Both the position numbers and the translations under genes were made by a program. From NCBI RefSeq assembly GCF_013304385.1, contig NZ_JAAITU010000001.1, positions 1 to 64,000 of the forward strand: 64,000 bases of DNA. The letters run 5' to 3'. A model generated the notes under the pieces. It saw only the letters and a program-made list of their open reading frames with translations, had not been told where the DNA came from and ran no database searches. Origin of the DNA: Blautia glucerasea (GTDB taxonomy: Bacteria; Bacillota; Clostridia; Lachnospirales; Lachnospiraceae). Shown piece after piece: positions 51,486 to 60,788 of this stretch (position 1 is the stretch's first letter; each line of letters begins with the position of its first letter).

Positions 51486-52679
51486 ATGCTGAATAAGAAA
51501 TCTGTTGATGATATCAACGTAAAAGGCAAGAAAGTCCTTGTAAGATGCGACTTTAATGTACCTCTTCAGGATGGTAAGATCACAGACGAGAACCGTCTGG
51601 TTGCAGCTCTTCCTACAATCAAGAAGCTGATCGCTGACGGTGGAAAGGTTATCCTTTGCTCCCACCTGGGTAAGCCGAAGGGAGAGCCAAAGCCGGAATT
51701 ATCCCTTGCACCGGTTGCAGTACGCCTTTCTGAGCTTCTGGGACAGGAAGTTAAATTTGCAGCAGATCCTGAAGTAGTAGGACCAAATGCAAAAGCAGCA
51801 GTAGAAGCTATGAAGGACGGAGATGTGATCCTTCTTGAGAATACACGTTATCGTGCAGAAGAGACAAAGAATGGTGACGAGTTCAGCAAGGAACTTGCAT
51901 CTCTTTGCGATGTGTTTGTTAACGATGCATTTGGTACAGCTCACAGAGCACACTGCTCTAACGTAGGTGTTACCAAATATGTTGATACAGCTGTTGTTGG
52001 ATATTTAATGCAGAAAGAGATTGATTTCCTTGGCAATGCAGTAAATAACCCGAACAGACCGTTTGTTGCAATCCTTGGCGGTGCTAAGGTATCCAGCAAG
52101 ATTTCCGTTATCAACAACCTTCTTGACAAGGTAGATACCCTGATCATCGGCGGTGGTATGTCTTACACATTCTCTAAAGCAATGGGCGGACACATCGGAA
52201 CTTCCCTTTGCGAGGATGATTATCTTCAGTATGCACTGGATATGATGAAAAAAGCAGAAGAAAAGGGCGTTAAGCTTCTTCTTCCTGTAGATAACAGAAT
52301 TGGTGATGCTTTCTCCAATGACTGCAATATCAAGGTTGTGAAGCGTGGCGAGATCCCGGATGGATGGGAAGGCATGGATATCGGACCGGAGACAGAGAAG
52401 CTGTTTGCAGATGCTGTAAAAGATGCTAAGACAGTTGTTTGGAACGGACCGATGGGATGCTTTGAAATGCCGAACTTTGCACATGGTACTGAGGCTGTTG
52501 CAAAGGCTCTGGCTGATACAGATGCAACAACCATTATCGGTGGCGGTGATTCCGCAGCAGCAGTTAATATCCTTGGATATGGCGATAAGATGACACACAT
52601 CTCCACAGGTGGCGGTGCATCTCTTGAGTTCCTGGAAGGCAAAGAGCTTCCTGGAGTTGCTGCAGCTAACGATAAGTAG
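51486..52679 (+). CDS. pgk: Phosphoglycerate kinase
   Basis: 397 residues. The start ([18 protein letters not shown]), the substrate segment SHLGKPKG, and the C-terminal GGGDSAAAV and [14 protein letters not shown] loops are canonical. It makes ATP from 1,3-bisphosphoglycerate. AAGGAGG precedes the ATG. Between pgk and tpiA lie two 41-base tandem repeats. Confidence 0.97.
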   Translation: MLNKKSVDDINVKGKKVLVRCDFNVPLQDGKITDENRLVAALPTIKKLIADGGKVILCSHLGKPKGEPKPELSLAPVAVRLSELLGQEVKFAADPEVVGPNAKAAVEAMKDGDVILLENTRYRAEETKNGDEFSKELASLCDVFVNDAFGTAHRAHCSNVGVTKYVDTAVVGYLMQKEIDFLGNAVNNPNRPFVAILGGAKVSSKISVINNLLDKVDTLIIGGGMSYTFSKAMGGHIGTSLCEDDYLQYALDMMKKAEEKGVKLLLPVDNRIGDAFSNDCNIKVVKRGEIPDGWEGMDIGPETEKLFADAVKDAKTVVWNGPMGCFEMPNFAHGTEAVAKALADTDATTIIGGGDSAAAVNILGYGDKMTHISTGGGASLEFLEGKELPGVAAANDK

Positions 52680-52682
52680 AAC

Positions 52683-52782
52683 ACTTAATGAGAGCAAGTC
52701 GAAGACGCAGCTCGAATTTAGTGTGAACTTAGTTCGAAGGAACTTAATGAGGGCAAGCCGAGGGCGCAGCTCGAATTTAGTG
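52683..52782 (+). repeat. Two 41-base tandem repeats between pgk and tpiA
   Basis: Copy A is 52683-52723 and copy B is 52742-52782 (period 59). Both begin ACTTAATGAG and end GCAGCTCGAATTTAGTG; four substitutions separate them, all of the A/G or T/C type. Each can fold: ACTTAAT with ATTTAGT, and GAGC with GCTC. The spacer holds GAACTTAGTTC. They begin 3 bases after the pgk stop and would be in the pgk-tpiA mRNA. Confidence 0.75.
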
Positions 52783-52833
52783 AATCGAACTTCCGAAAAT
52801 ACAAGCTCCACAAGAGCAAAAGGAGAAATTATA

Positions 52834-53586
52834 ATGTCAAGAAAGAAAATCATTGCCGGTAACTGGAAGATGAACATGACTCCCAGCGAGGCAGTTAAAT
52901 TAGTAGAGACTTTAAAGCCATTAGTAGTAAATGATGAGGTAGACGTAGTATTCTGCGTACCTGCAATTGATATCCTTCCTGTAGTTGAGGCTGCAAAAGG
53001 ATCTAACATCCAGGTTGGTGCTGAGAATATGTATTTTGAGGAGAAAGGTGCTTACACAGGCGAGATTTCCCCGAATATGCTGGTTGATGCCGGAGTTAAA
53101 TACGTTGTTCTTGGACATTCTGAGAGAAGAGAATACTTTGCTGAGACAAGTGAGACCGTAAACAAGAAAATGCTGAAAGCATTCGAGCACGGTATCACTC
53201 CGATCATGTGCTGCGGCGAGACTCTTACACAGAGAGAGCAGGGCGTGACTATGGACTTTATCCGTCAGCAGGTAAAGGTTGGATTCCAGGGTGTGACCGC
53301 AGAGCAGGCTAAAACTGCAGTGATCGCATATGAGCCGATCTGGGCTATCGGAACAGGTAAGACAGCTACCACAGAGCAGGCGCAGGAAGTATGCGCTGGC
53401 ATCCGTGCATGCATCGCTGAGATCTATGATGAGGCTACTGCAGCTGAGATTCGTATCCAGTATGGCGGATCTGTAAATGCAAAGACAGCTCCTGAACTGT
53501 TTGCACAGGCTGACATTGACGGTGGTCTTGTTGGCGGCGCTTCTCTGAAACCAGAGTTTGGAGATATCGTAAACTACAAGAAATAA
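52834..53586 (+). CDS. tpiA: Triosephosphate isomerase
   Basis: 250 residues, the TIM length. NWKMNMT, the catalytic His in GHSERREYF, the catalytic Glu in [11 protein letters not shown] and the phosphate loop YGGSVNA are all present. It interconverts DHAP and glyceraldehyde-3-phosphate. AAAGGAGAAATTATA precedes the ATG at 52834. A longer frame upstream (from 52609) only reflects open sequence through the repeats and pgk. Confidence 0.97.
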   Translation: MSRKKIIAGNWKMNMTPSEAVKLVETLKPLVVNDEVDVVFCVPAIDILPVVEAAKGSNIQVGAENMYFEEKGAYTGEISPNMLVDAGVKYVVLGHSERREYFAETSETVNKKMLKAFEHGITPIMCCGETLTQREQGVTMDFIRQQVKVGFQGVTAEQAKTAVIAYEPIWAIGTGKTATTEQAQEVCAGIRACIAEIYDEATAAEIRIQYGGSVNAKTAPELFAQADIDGGLVGGASLKPEFGDIVNYKK

Positions 53587-53592
53587 GGACCA

Positions 53593-53608
53593 GCGGTTTC
53601 ACAACCGC
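53593..53608 (+). repeat. Hairpin just after tpiA
   Basis: GCGGTT-TCAC-AACCGC is a perfect 6-bp hairpin 7 bases after the stop. It has no T-run and precedes the real terminator at 53631-53695. Confidence 0.4.
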
Positions 53609-53630
53609 CGTCTGAATAAGAAATAATGAA

Positions 53631-53695
53631 ACGCCCCTATATACAGTGTCGATCAGTAGTTTTTACTGATTGGACTGTTACAGGGGCGTTTTTGT
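53631..53695. terminator. Terminator of the gap-pgk-tpiA cluster
   Basis: ACGCCCCT (53631-53638) pairs with AGGGGCGT (53682-53689), with inner stems CAGT/ACTG and ATCAGTA/TACTGAT around a T-rich loop, followed by TTTTTG. It lies between convergent tpiA and sdaAA and may serve both. Confidence 0.85.
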
Positions 53696-53735
53696 AAAGT
53701 GTTATATTCGTAAAAATAGTAAAGAAACCCCGGAG

Positions 53736-54617
53736 TTATTCTCCGAAAACCTGTGTATGCAGTTTACGGCCTGTGGGAGTGGCAGCAAGACCACCCTCTG
53801 CAGTTTCCTTTAAGGCAGCAGGCATAACGTCACCAACCTTTTTCATGCTCCAGATCACTTCGTCTGCAGGAATAGCACTTTTGATCCCTGCAAGAGCCAG
53901 TTCCGCAGCTGTAAAAGCACCGGTAACTCCGGAAGCGTTCCGCTTGATACAGGGGATTTCTACAAGACCGGCTACAGGATCACACACAAGGCCCAGAATA
54001 TTTTTCAGGGCAATGGCAACTGCAGAACCTACCATTTCCGGTGTTCCCCCGGCAAGCTCCACAATAGCGGCAGCGGCCATGGCAGATGCAGAACCACACT
54101 CTGCCTGGCAGCCTCCTCTAGCTCCTGCCAGAGAAGCATTGTTGGCGATCACCATTCCTATGGCAGAGGCAGTAAAAAGAGACATTACACATTGTTCTTC
54201 AGAAAGATGCTTTTCTTCTTCCATAGTAAGGACAGCAGCAGGAAGGATTCCACAGCTTCCGGCTGTAGGGGCCGCCACGATCCGTCCCATGGAAGCATTC
54301 AGTTCAGAAACCGCCAGAGCACGGTAAAGTGCACCGCCAATCAGAGAACCGGTCAGGTTCTCTTTTTTTTCTACAGATTGTTTCATTTTCCAGGCGTCGC
54401 CTCCTGTAAGACCACTGGTACTTTTCAGGTCTTTGGCACAGCCTGGTGTGATACAGGATTTCATTACCTGGTAATTATTCAGCATTTTCTTATAAAGTTC
54501 CTGCTGGGAAAGCTCCATTTGCTGTGCCTGCTGGTTTAATACCAGGGAAGAAATAGTGACTTTATTTTTGATGGCTTCCTGTATCAGCTGGGACACAGAA
54601 GAATAGTTAAGCTCCAT
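53736..54617 (-). CDS. sdaAA: L-serine dehydratase alpha subunit
   Basis: 293 residues of the Fe-S-dependent bacterial type. Markers: SLIGGALYRALAVSE, AAPTAGSCGILPA, ARGGCQAECGSASAMAAAA (Fe-S cysteines) and GLVCDPVAGLVEIPCIKRN. With SdaAB it converts serine to pyruvate and ammonia. It lies 74 bases downstream of sdaAB on the same strand. The split two-gene form is normal for Clostridia and Bacilli. Confidence 0.95.
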   Translation of the reverse strand: MELNYSSVSQLIQEAIKNKVTISSLVLNQQAQQMELSQQELYKKMLNNYQVMKSCITPGCAKDLKSTSGLTGGDAWKMKQSVEKKENLTGSLIGGALYRALAVSELNASMGRIVAAPTAGSCGILPAAVLTMEEEKHLSEEQCVMSLFTASAIGMVIANNASLAGARGGCQAECGSASAMAAAAIVELAGGTPEMVGSAVAIALKNILGLVCDPVAGLVEIPCIKRNASGVTGAFTAAELALAGIKSAIPADEVIWSMKKVGDVMPAALKETAEGGLAATPTGRKLHTQVFGE

Positions 54618-54691
54618 AAGAAAGAAAACCTCCTGTTACAATTTTCAATAGATGCCCATACCTGAGCACACAACTTTTAATGCGGCAATCA

Positions 54692-55351
54692 TTAGATCGG
54701 CTGCAGCATAATGCTGGAATAAATATTGGGAAGCCCCTGGATCTTTTCGTTGATGGCAGCCCCCAAATTGCCATCCACTTCAATGGTCATGACGGCCTGT
54801 CCGCCTTTGGATTCCCTGGAAAGCCGGAAGTTACAGATATTGACCCCATAGCCTGCCACCAGTTCAGTAACAGCGGCAATCGTACCGGGAGCGTCTTTGT
54901 GCAGAATGATCAGTGTAGTCTTTTCACCGGTAAGGGAAACTTCCATTCCATTAATCCTTGTAACAAGAATATTTCCACCGCCTGTACTGCTTCCAAGCAG
55001 GGATACCTGCTTTCCGTCTTTCCCCATCAGGGTGATCTGTGCAGTGTTAGGATGGGCACCATCGATTTCGCCTGTGGTAATGGTAACAGCAAGTCCTTGT
55101 TTCCTGGCTTCATCCAGAGAAAAACGAATCCGTTCATCATCTGTCTGCATACCCAGAATGCCTGCCACCAGCGCCTTGTCTGTACCATGACCCTTGTATG
55201 TTTTGGCAAAAGACCCGTGGAGAAGTATGTTGGCAGATACCGGTTCCTGGCCAAGAAGGGCACGGGTGACAAGACCGATCCTGGCGGCTCCGGCCGTGTG
55301 AGAACTGGAAGGGCCGATCATAACAGGCCCTAAAATGTCAAATACATTCAT
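54692..55351 (-). CDS. sdaAB: L-serine dehydratase beta subunit
   Basis: 219 residues. The conserved GPVMIGPSSSHTAGAARIG start and, near the C-terminus, an ACT domain (TLIILHKDAPGTIAAVTELVAG) are visible; the ACT domain probably senses serine. The ATG at 55351 is behind GAGAGGTTATCTT; a longer start at 55459 would cross the leader stem-loop. It is the first gene of the sdaAB-sdaAA pair. Confidence 0.94.
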   Translation of the reverse strand: MNVFDILGPVMIGPSSSHTAGAARIGLVTRALLGQEPVSANILLHGSFAKTYKGHGTDKALVAGILGMQTDDERIRFSLDEARKQGLAVTITTGEIDGAHPNTAQITLMGKDGKQVSLLGSSTGGGNILVTRINGMEVSLTGEKTTLIILHKDAPGTIAAVTELVAGYGVNICNFRLSRESKGGQAVMTIEVDGNLGAAINEKIQGLPNIYSSIMLQPI

Positions 55352-55454
55352 AAGATAACCTCTCAATTCATATTGCAGCGGTTTCAGGGTATTATCCCCA
55401 AAACGAACGGAACAGCTGCAATTTTTTATTAAGTTCAGTCCTACTTTCATTATA
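55352..55454 (-). promoter_or_regulatory. Leader and -10 box of sdaAB-sdaAA
   Basis: On the minus strand TATAAT (plus 55449-55454) lies about 100 bases before the start; the -35 is weak. The leader holds a perfect inverted repeat, plus-strand ATTGCAGC (55372-55379) and GCTGCAAT (55415-55422), with an inner GGG...CCC pair. The remainder to 55689 contains no credible gene: only a very short plus-strand frame at about 55558-55626 without homology. Confidence 0.45.
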
Positions 55455-55689
55455 TCCATAAATTGAGAAATAAAAAAGGATTATTTTCAGAAAAAAGAAG
55501 GAATTTCAGGATTGTTTACAGATGAAATCAGACTATTTTGGGATATGATAAAATACGGTGGGAGTTGCAGTGAATGAAATAGACCATATTGCTCTATGGA
55601 TGAGTACAAAACTAAAAGGAATATAGGATACAGAAATGCAAATAATAATACAGAAATACATACAAAAACACAGACAGAGAACTGTATTA

Positions 55690-55908
55690 TTAATGCTTTT
55701 GCAAAGGTGGATCCGGTACATGCTCTACAATATCTTCAATGTTGCAGTCCAGGATAGTGCATATACGATCCAGAGTATAGATTTCTATGTTTTTATTTTT
55801 ACGGAAACGATCCAGCAGCGAGCGGTCGATCCCATAGTAAGTATAAAGCGCGTACTGGGAAATGCCACGCTTTTTCATTGTTTCCCATAAGCGGTCATAT
55901 TTTATCAT
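55690..55908 (-). CDS. Small Cro/C1-type helix-turn-helix regulator
   Basis: 72 residues. The whole protein is an XRE-type helix-turn-helix (MKKRGISQYALYTYYGID, then LLDRFRKNKNIEIYTLDRIC, then ILDCNIEDIVEHV), like the short YozG-type regulators. Targets are unknown. The ATG at 55908 follows GGACGG, a weak site; a start at 55953 adds 15 residues with no site. It is transcribed alone and away from the small membrane protein gene at 56020. Confidence 0.8.
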   Translation of the reverse strand: MIKYDRLWETMKKRGISQYALYTYYGIDRSLLDRFRKNKNIEIYTLDRICTILDCNIEDIVEHVPDPPLQKH

Positions 55909-56019
55909 ATAGACATACCGTCCAATTTGTTCTTGATATAAGGTAATTATCAATGTAAAATCATATTAATCATAGTGTGTATATAACCACCTTATTAATG
56001 GGAAAAGAGGAAGATTTTT

Positions 56020-56250
56020 ATGAAGATATGTAAAAGAATTGTGGCTGTGGCTGTTACTGTGTTTTTTTCTTTTTTGCTGTTTTCTCTTTTGACAGCTGGT
56101 CTTCCAAAAGAGTGCATAGAACCGGGATACAGGATCAAAGCCGGCCTTCTGTCTTTTGGGATCTGTTTTCTTGTGTATGGATGTTTTTCCTATATTGGTT
56201 TTCTGCAGCGCCAGTTGGAGGAAGAAGTAAAGAAAAATGAACATGTTTGA
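56020..56250 (+). CDS. Small membrane protein of unknown function
   Basis: 76 residues with two membrane segments (IVAVAVTVFFSFLLFSLLTA and GLLSFGICFLVYGCFSYIGF) and a charged C-terminal tail (RQLEEEVKKNEHV). AAAGAGGAAG precedes the ATG at a 5-base spacing. No family is recognised. It lies between the divergent small regulator gene and hom; its stop is 34 bases before the hom promoter. Confidence 0.6.
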   Translation: MKICKRIVAVAVTVFFSFLLFSLLTAGLPKECIEPGYRIKAGLLSFGICFLVYGCFSYIGFLQRQLEEEVKKNEHV

Positions 56251-56283
56251 ACTGAACAGTGCCTGTTTTCAAGGCTCTCATGC

Positions 56284-56312
56284 TTGACAAATCCCTGTTT
56301 CTGCCATACTAT
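56284..56312 (+). promoter_or_regulatory. Promoter of hom
   Basis: TTGACA (56284-56289) and TACTAT (56307-56312) have a 17-base spacer. The ~95-base leader contains CTGT/ACAG and GCGCAGC repeats but no recognised T-box or lysine riboswitch. Confidence 0.65.
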
Positions 56313-56408
56313 TAAAGGCGCAGCAGATCCATCTGTGTTTTTACAGACAGCGCAGCGGATCTTATGTAGAACGCTGTGTACAGTAAGAATACAAAAAGGG
56401 GGACTCCG

Positions 56409-57704
56409 ATGGAAGAAAGAGTCATAAAAGCAGCCCTTTTGGGGCTGGGCACTGTTGGAACAGGTGTATATAAAGTATTGAAAAATCAGGAAGAAGAGAT
56501 GACAGCAAAGCTTGGCTGCAAGGTGAAGATTTCCCGGATCCTTGTGCGGAATCTTGAAAAGGCTGCCAGGAAGCTGGGAGATGATTCTCTTCTTACCAAT
56601 GACTGGCAGGAAATCGTTGCCGATCCTTCCATAGAGATCGTGATCGAGGTAATGGGCGGGATCCATCCTGCAAAAGAATACATTCTGGATGCTCTTAAGG
56701 CTGGTAAGCATGTGGTGACTGCTAATAAAGACCTGATCGCAGTACATGGACGTGAGCTTCTGGAAGCTGCAGGGGAGACGAAAGCAGACTTTATGTTTGA
56801 AGCAGCGGTAGCAGGAGGCATTCCCATCATTGGACCGCTGAAGCAGAGTCTTGCCGGCAATCATATGACAGAGGTTATGGGAATTGTAAATGGTACTACC
56901 AACTTCATCCTCACCAGGATGACCCAGGATGGCATGGAGTTTAAGGATGCACTTGCCCTTGCTACAGAGCTTGGGTATGCAGAGGCAGATCCTACCGCAG
57001 ATATTGACGGACTGGATGCAGGACGGAAGGTGGCAATTCTTGCTTCTGTTGCATTTAATTCCAGAGTTGTGTTTGATGATGTATATATTGAAGGAATTAC
57101 CAAGATTTCTGCAAAGGATATCCGTTATGCAAAAGAGATGGGCTGTGACATTAAGCTTCTTGGCGTAGCGAGGAATACAGAGGGAGGGATCGAAGCTTAT
57201 GTATGCCCTATGCTGATCCCAAGTACTCATCCGCTGGCTACAGTAAATGATTCCTATAATGCAGTATTTGTTCATGGAGATGCTGTGGAGGATGCTATGT
57301 TCTTTGGACGGGGCGCTGGAGAAATGCCTACAGCAAGTGCTGTTGTGGGGGATATTTTTGAGATCGTACGCAATATCCTGGCCGGATGCTGCGGACGGAT
57401 CGGATGTACCTGCTATAAGCAGCTTCCGGTGAAAAAAATGGAAAGCACCTATAACCGGTATTTCCTCAGACTCCATGTGGAAGACAAGTGTGGTGTGCTG
57501 GCTGAGATGACAGAGGTTTTTGCAAAATATCATGTAAGTGTTGCGCAGATCATTCAGAAAGAACGTAAGGATGATGACTGTGCAGAAGTAGTTGTGATCA
57601 CTGCAAAAGTACGGGAGGGCGATTTCAAGACAGCTATCCAGGAATTATCTAACCGTGCTTCTGTGAAACGGATCTCAAAGACGATCCGTGTATATGGAAA
57701 TTGA
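56409..57704 (+). CDS. hom: Homoserine dehydrogenase
   Basis: 431 residues. The NAD(P) motif is LLGLGTVGTGVYKVL, the catalytic region includes MGIVNGTTNFILT and ELGYAEADPTADIDGLDAGRK, with the conserved Asp and Lys, and a C-terminal ACT domain (LRLHVEDKCGVLAEMTEVF) probably binds threonine for feedback. It reduces aspartate semialdehyde to homoserine for Thr and Met synthesis. The ATG at 56409 has AAAAGGGGGA upstream. gpmI follows 18 bases after the stop. Confidence 0.95.
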   Translation: MEERVIKAALLGLGTVGTGVYKVLKNQEEEMTAKLGCKVKISRILVRNLEKAARKLGDDSLLTNDWQEIVADPSIEIVIEVMGGIHPAKEYILDALKAGKHVVTANKDLIAVHGRELLEAAGETKADFMFEAAVAGGIPIIGPLKQSLAGNHMTEVMGIVNGTTNFILTRMTQDGMEFKDALALATELGYAEADPTADIDGLDAGRKVAILASVAFNSRVVFDDVYIEGITKISAKDIRYAKEMGCDIKLLGVARNTEGGIEAYVCPMLIPSTHPLATVNDSYNAVFVHGDAVEDAMFFGRGAGEMPTASAVVGDIFEIVRNILAGCCGRIGCTCYKQLPVKKMESTYNRYFLRLHVEDKCGVLAEMTEVFAKYHVSVAQIIQKERKDDDCAEVVVITAKVREGDFKTAIQELSNRASVKRISKTIRVYGN

Positions 57705-57722
57705 TATGCGAAAGGAGAAATT

Positions 57723-59264
57723 ATGAGTAAAAAACCAACCGTATTAATGATTCTTGATGGTTATGGATTAAATGAAAGACATGACGGAAATGCAGTATAT
57801 GAGGCTGCTACTCCGGTGATGGATAAGCTGATGGCCCAGTGTCCATTTGTCAAAGGAAATGCCAGCGGACTGGCAGTAGGTCTTCCGGAAGGACAGATGG
57901 GTAACTCTGAGGTCGGACATATGAATATGGGCGCAGGCCGTATTGTATATCAGGAGCTTACAAGGATCACAAAAGAGATCCAGGATGGTGACTTTTTTAA
58001 GAACGAAGCACTGCTTGCAGCCATGAAAAATGCAAAAGACAATGATTCTGCCATTCATTTTATGGGACTTCTTTCTGATGGTGGTGTGCACAGCCATATC
58101 ACACATCTGTTCGGACTTCTGGAAATGGCCAAAAGAGAAGGCCTGAAAAAGGTTTATGTACACTGCTTCCTTGATGGCCGTGATACACCGCCTGCATCAG
58201 GAAAAGGATATATTGAAGAGCTTCAGAAGAAGATGGATGAGATCGGTGTAGGCCAGATTGGTGTTGTATCCGGACGTTACTATGCAATGGACCGTGACAA
58301 TCGCTGGGATCGTGTGGAATTGGCTTACAAGGCTCTTACAAAGGGCGAAGGCGTAGAAGGCACAGATGCTGCACAGGCAGTACAGGCTTCCTACGATAAT
58401 GGGAAAACAGATGAGTTTGTTCTTCCTACAGTGATCAAGAAAGATGGACAGCCGGTAGCCGTTGTTTCTGATAAAGATTCTGTAGTATTCTTTAACTTCC
58501 GTCCAGACCGTGCACGTGAGATCACAAGAGCCTTCTGTTCAGATGATTTTACAGGCTTTGAACGTGAGAAGAGACTGGATCTGACTTATGTATGCTTTAC
58601 AGATTATGATGATACCATTCCCAACAAGCTGGTAGCTTTCCATAAGGTAGCACTTCACAATACCTTTGGTGAATATCTTGCAGCTCATAATATGACACAG
58701 GCTCGTATTGCTGAGACTGAGAAGTATGCACACGTTACCTTTTTCTTTAACGGTGGTGTGGAAGAGCCGAATAAAGGTGAGGACAGGATCCTTGTAAAAT
58801 CACCTAAGGTTCCTACTTATGATATGCAGCCTGAGATGAGCGCACCTGAGGTATGCGATAAACTGGTAGATGCTATCCGTTCACAGAAGTATGATGTGAT
58901 CATCATCAACTTTGCTAATCCGGATATGGTAGGTCATACAGGTGTTGAGGCAGCTGCGATCAAGGCTGTGGAGACAGTAGATGCCTGCGTTGGAAAAGCA
59001 GTGGAAGCAGTGAAGGAAGTTGGCGGCCAGATGTTTATCTGTGCTGACCATGGTAATGCAGAGCAGCTGATCGACTATGAGACAGGTGAGCCATTTACCG
59101 CTCATACAACCAATCCGGTTCCGTTTATCCTTGTAAATGCTGATCCTAAGTACACATTAAGAGAGAATGGATGCCTGGCAGATATTGTACCGACTCTGAT
59201 TCAGCTGATGGGTATGGAACAGCCGGAAGAAATGACAGGAAAATCTCTTCTGGTCCAGAAATAA
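57723..59264 (+). CDS. gpmI: Phosphoglycerate mutase, 2,3-bisphosphoglycerate-independent
   Basis: 513 residues, the iPGM length. Asp12 and the phosphorylated Ser62 (GQMGNSEVGHMN) are present, with FLDGRDTPPASG, FFNFRPDRAREIT and the metal-binding ADHGNAEQ. It interconverts 3- and 2-phosphoglycerate. It is separate from gap-pgk-tpiA and sits behind hom, from which it may be co-transcribed. GAAAGGAG precedes the ATG. Confidence 0.97.
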   Translation: MSKKPTVLMILDGYGLNERHDGNAVYEAATPVMDKLMAQCPFVKGNASGLAVGLPEGQMGNSEVGHMNMGAGRIVYQELTRITKEIQDGDFFKNEALLAAMKNAKDNDSAIHFMGLLSDGGVHSHITHLFGLLEMAKREGLKKVYVHCFLDGRDTPPASGKGYIEELQKKMDEIGVGQIGVVSGRYYAMDRDNRWDRVELAYKALTKGEGVEGTDAAQAVQASYDNGKTDEFVLPTVIKKDGQPVAVVSDKDSVVFFNFRPDRAREITRAFCSDDFTGFEREKRLDLTYVCFTDYDDTIPNKLVAFHKVALHNTFGEYLAAHNMTQARIAETEKYAHVTFFFNGGVEEPNKGEDRILVKSPKVPTYDMQPEMSAPEVCDKLVDAIRSQKYDVIIINFANPDMVGHTGVEAAAIKAVETVDACVGKAVEAVKEVGGQMFICADHGNAEQLIDYETGEPFTAHTTNPVPFILVNADPKYTLRENGCLADIVPTLIQLMGMEQPEEMTGKSLLVQK

Positions 59265-59327
59265 TCCGGGATTTTATCATACACATAATTCACAAAAATT
59301 ACGAAAAGATCATACTGAAAATACGCG

Positions 59328-59365
59328 AAAAAGCCCTTGCGGAAGCAGGGGCTTTTTGCTATAAT
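59328..59365 (+). terminator. Terminator of gpmI with an embedded promoter
   Basis: AAAAAGCCCTTGC (59328-59340) pairs with GCAGGGGCTTTTT (59345-59357) around GGAA, with one mismatch. Overlapping it, TTGCGG (59337-59342) and TATAAT (59360-59365) have a 17-base spacer and form a plausible promoter for the MATE gene, 70 bases downstream. Confidence 0.8.
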
Positions 59366-59435
59366 CTCTCTGCTATTATGGAAACACAGCAAAATATACG
59401 GTTTTGGACAAATGTCTGTATAAGGAGGAGTAAAC

Positions 59436-60788
59436 ATGCGGACAGATATGACTGCAGGGAAGCCGATGAAAATCTTACTGGATTTTACCATTCCAGTGTT
59501 TATCGGAAATGTATTTCAGCAGTTCTACAACATGGTAGATGCTATCATTGTAGGAAAGTTCGTGGGCACGAAGGCGTTGGCAGCGGTTGGTTCCACAGGG
59601 ACTATCATGTTTTTGATTCTTGGATTTCTGACTGGCCTTACCGCAGGCTTTACGGTTCTTACAGCACAGAAATTCGGTGCAGGGAAAATGGATGAAATGC
59701 GTCAGACAGTAGGAAATGCTGCACTTTTGTCTATTGTTGTATCTGTAATTATGACAGCTGTGAGTATGGCTGGAATGCACAGTCTTTTAAAGTTTATGAA
59801 TACGCCGGCAGATATTTTCAAAGATGCCTATGCGTATATCATGATCATTTGCGGTGGGATTTTTGCACAGGTGCTGTACAATATTCTGGCAAGTATCCTG
59901 AGAGCACTAGGCAACAGTAAAACACCTTTATATTTCCTGATCCTGGCAGCACTTTTAAATATTGTGCTGGATCTTGTTTTTATTGTGGTATTTCATATGG
60001 GGGCAGCAGGAGCAGCCTGGGCTACGGTGGTGTCACAGGGCGTTTCTGGTTTTCTGTGTCTGCTTTATATTATAAAGGCAGTGCCGGAACTGCATCTTTC
60101 CAGGGATGATTGGAAATACCGTCCCTATCTGGCAAAGAATCAGATCAGCGTAGGGATTCCCATGGGGCTTCAGTATTCCATTACAGCCATTGGGGCAATG
60201 ATGGTGCAAAGTGCATTGAATATCTTGGGAGCCTATGCAGTTGCTGCATTTACAGCCGGGCAGAAAGTGGAAAATATATTTTCACAGGCATATGTGGCCC
60301 TGGGCACAGCAATGGCTACTTATAATGCACAGAATGTAGGAGCAGGAAATGTGCAAAGAGTGCGGGAAGGTTTTCGCAGTGCCAATATCATAGGAGTGTC
60401 CTATGCCATTATTACCGGTGCAATATTGATCTTCTGGGGGAAATATTTTGCATATCTTTTCATTTCAGATAATATCGATTCTGTACTGCCTATGGTGGAT
60501 ACATATGTAAAATATGTGGGATTTTTCACGATTCCTCTGCATTTTGTAAATGTGCTTCGAAACGGGATCCAGGGTATGGGATATGGCCTTCTGCCTATGA
60601 TGTCCGGTGTGGCAGAGCTTGTGGGCAGAGGTGTGACAGCTGTGGTGGCTGCGCATAAGAAGAGCTACGCAGGAGCCTGTCTTGCAAGCCCGGCAGCCTG
60701 GATAGTGGCAACTATACTTCTGATCACTATGTATTTTTATGTGATCAAAGATACAGAAAGAAAACTTGGGAGAACAACAAATGATTGA
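59436..60788 (+). CDS. MATE family multidrug/Na+ exporter
   Basis: 450 residues with 12 membrane segments. The start (LLDFTIPVFIGNVFQQFYNM, then VDAIIVGKFVG) is the classic MATE N-half motif, repeated as LQYSITAIGAMMVQSALNIL in the second half. It exports cationic drugs or metabolites using an ion gradient; the substrate is unknown. AAGGAGGAG precedes the ATG. It overlaps the dipeptidase gene by 8 bases. Confidence 0.92.
   Translation: MRTDMTAGKPMKILLDFTIPVFIGNVFQQFYNMVDAIIVGKFVGTKALAAVGSTGTIMFLILGFLTGLTAGFTVLTAQKFGAGKMDEMRQTVGNAALLSIVVSVIMTAVSMAGMHSLLKFMNTPADIFKDAYAYIMIICGGIFAQVLYNILASILRALGNSKTPLYFLILAALLNIVLDLVFIVVFHMGAAGAAWATVVSQGVSGFLCLLYIIKAVPELHLSRDDWKYRPYLAKNQISVGIPMGLQYSITAIGAMMVQSALNILGAYAVAAFTAGQKVENIFSQAYVALGTAMATYNAQNVGAGNVQRVREGFRSANIIGVSYAIITGAILIFWGKYFAYLFISDNIDSVLPMVDTYVKYVGFFTIPLHFVNVLRNGIQGMGYGLLPMMSGVAELVGRGVTAVVAAHKKSYAGACLASPAAWIVATILLITMYFYVIKDTERKLGRTTND

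Noticed and set aside
52005-53009. Open frame of 334 codons on the minus strand across pgk and tpiA
   Set aside because: It is a by-product of the strong codon bias in the glycolytic genes; no motif or start signal.
56190-57533. Open frame of 447 codons on the minus strand across hom
   Set aside because: It is fully antisense to homoserine dehydrogenase, which has intact motifs, and the translated sequence looks random (Cys/His/Ser-rich) with no ribosome site.
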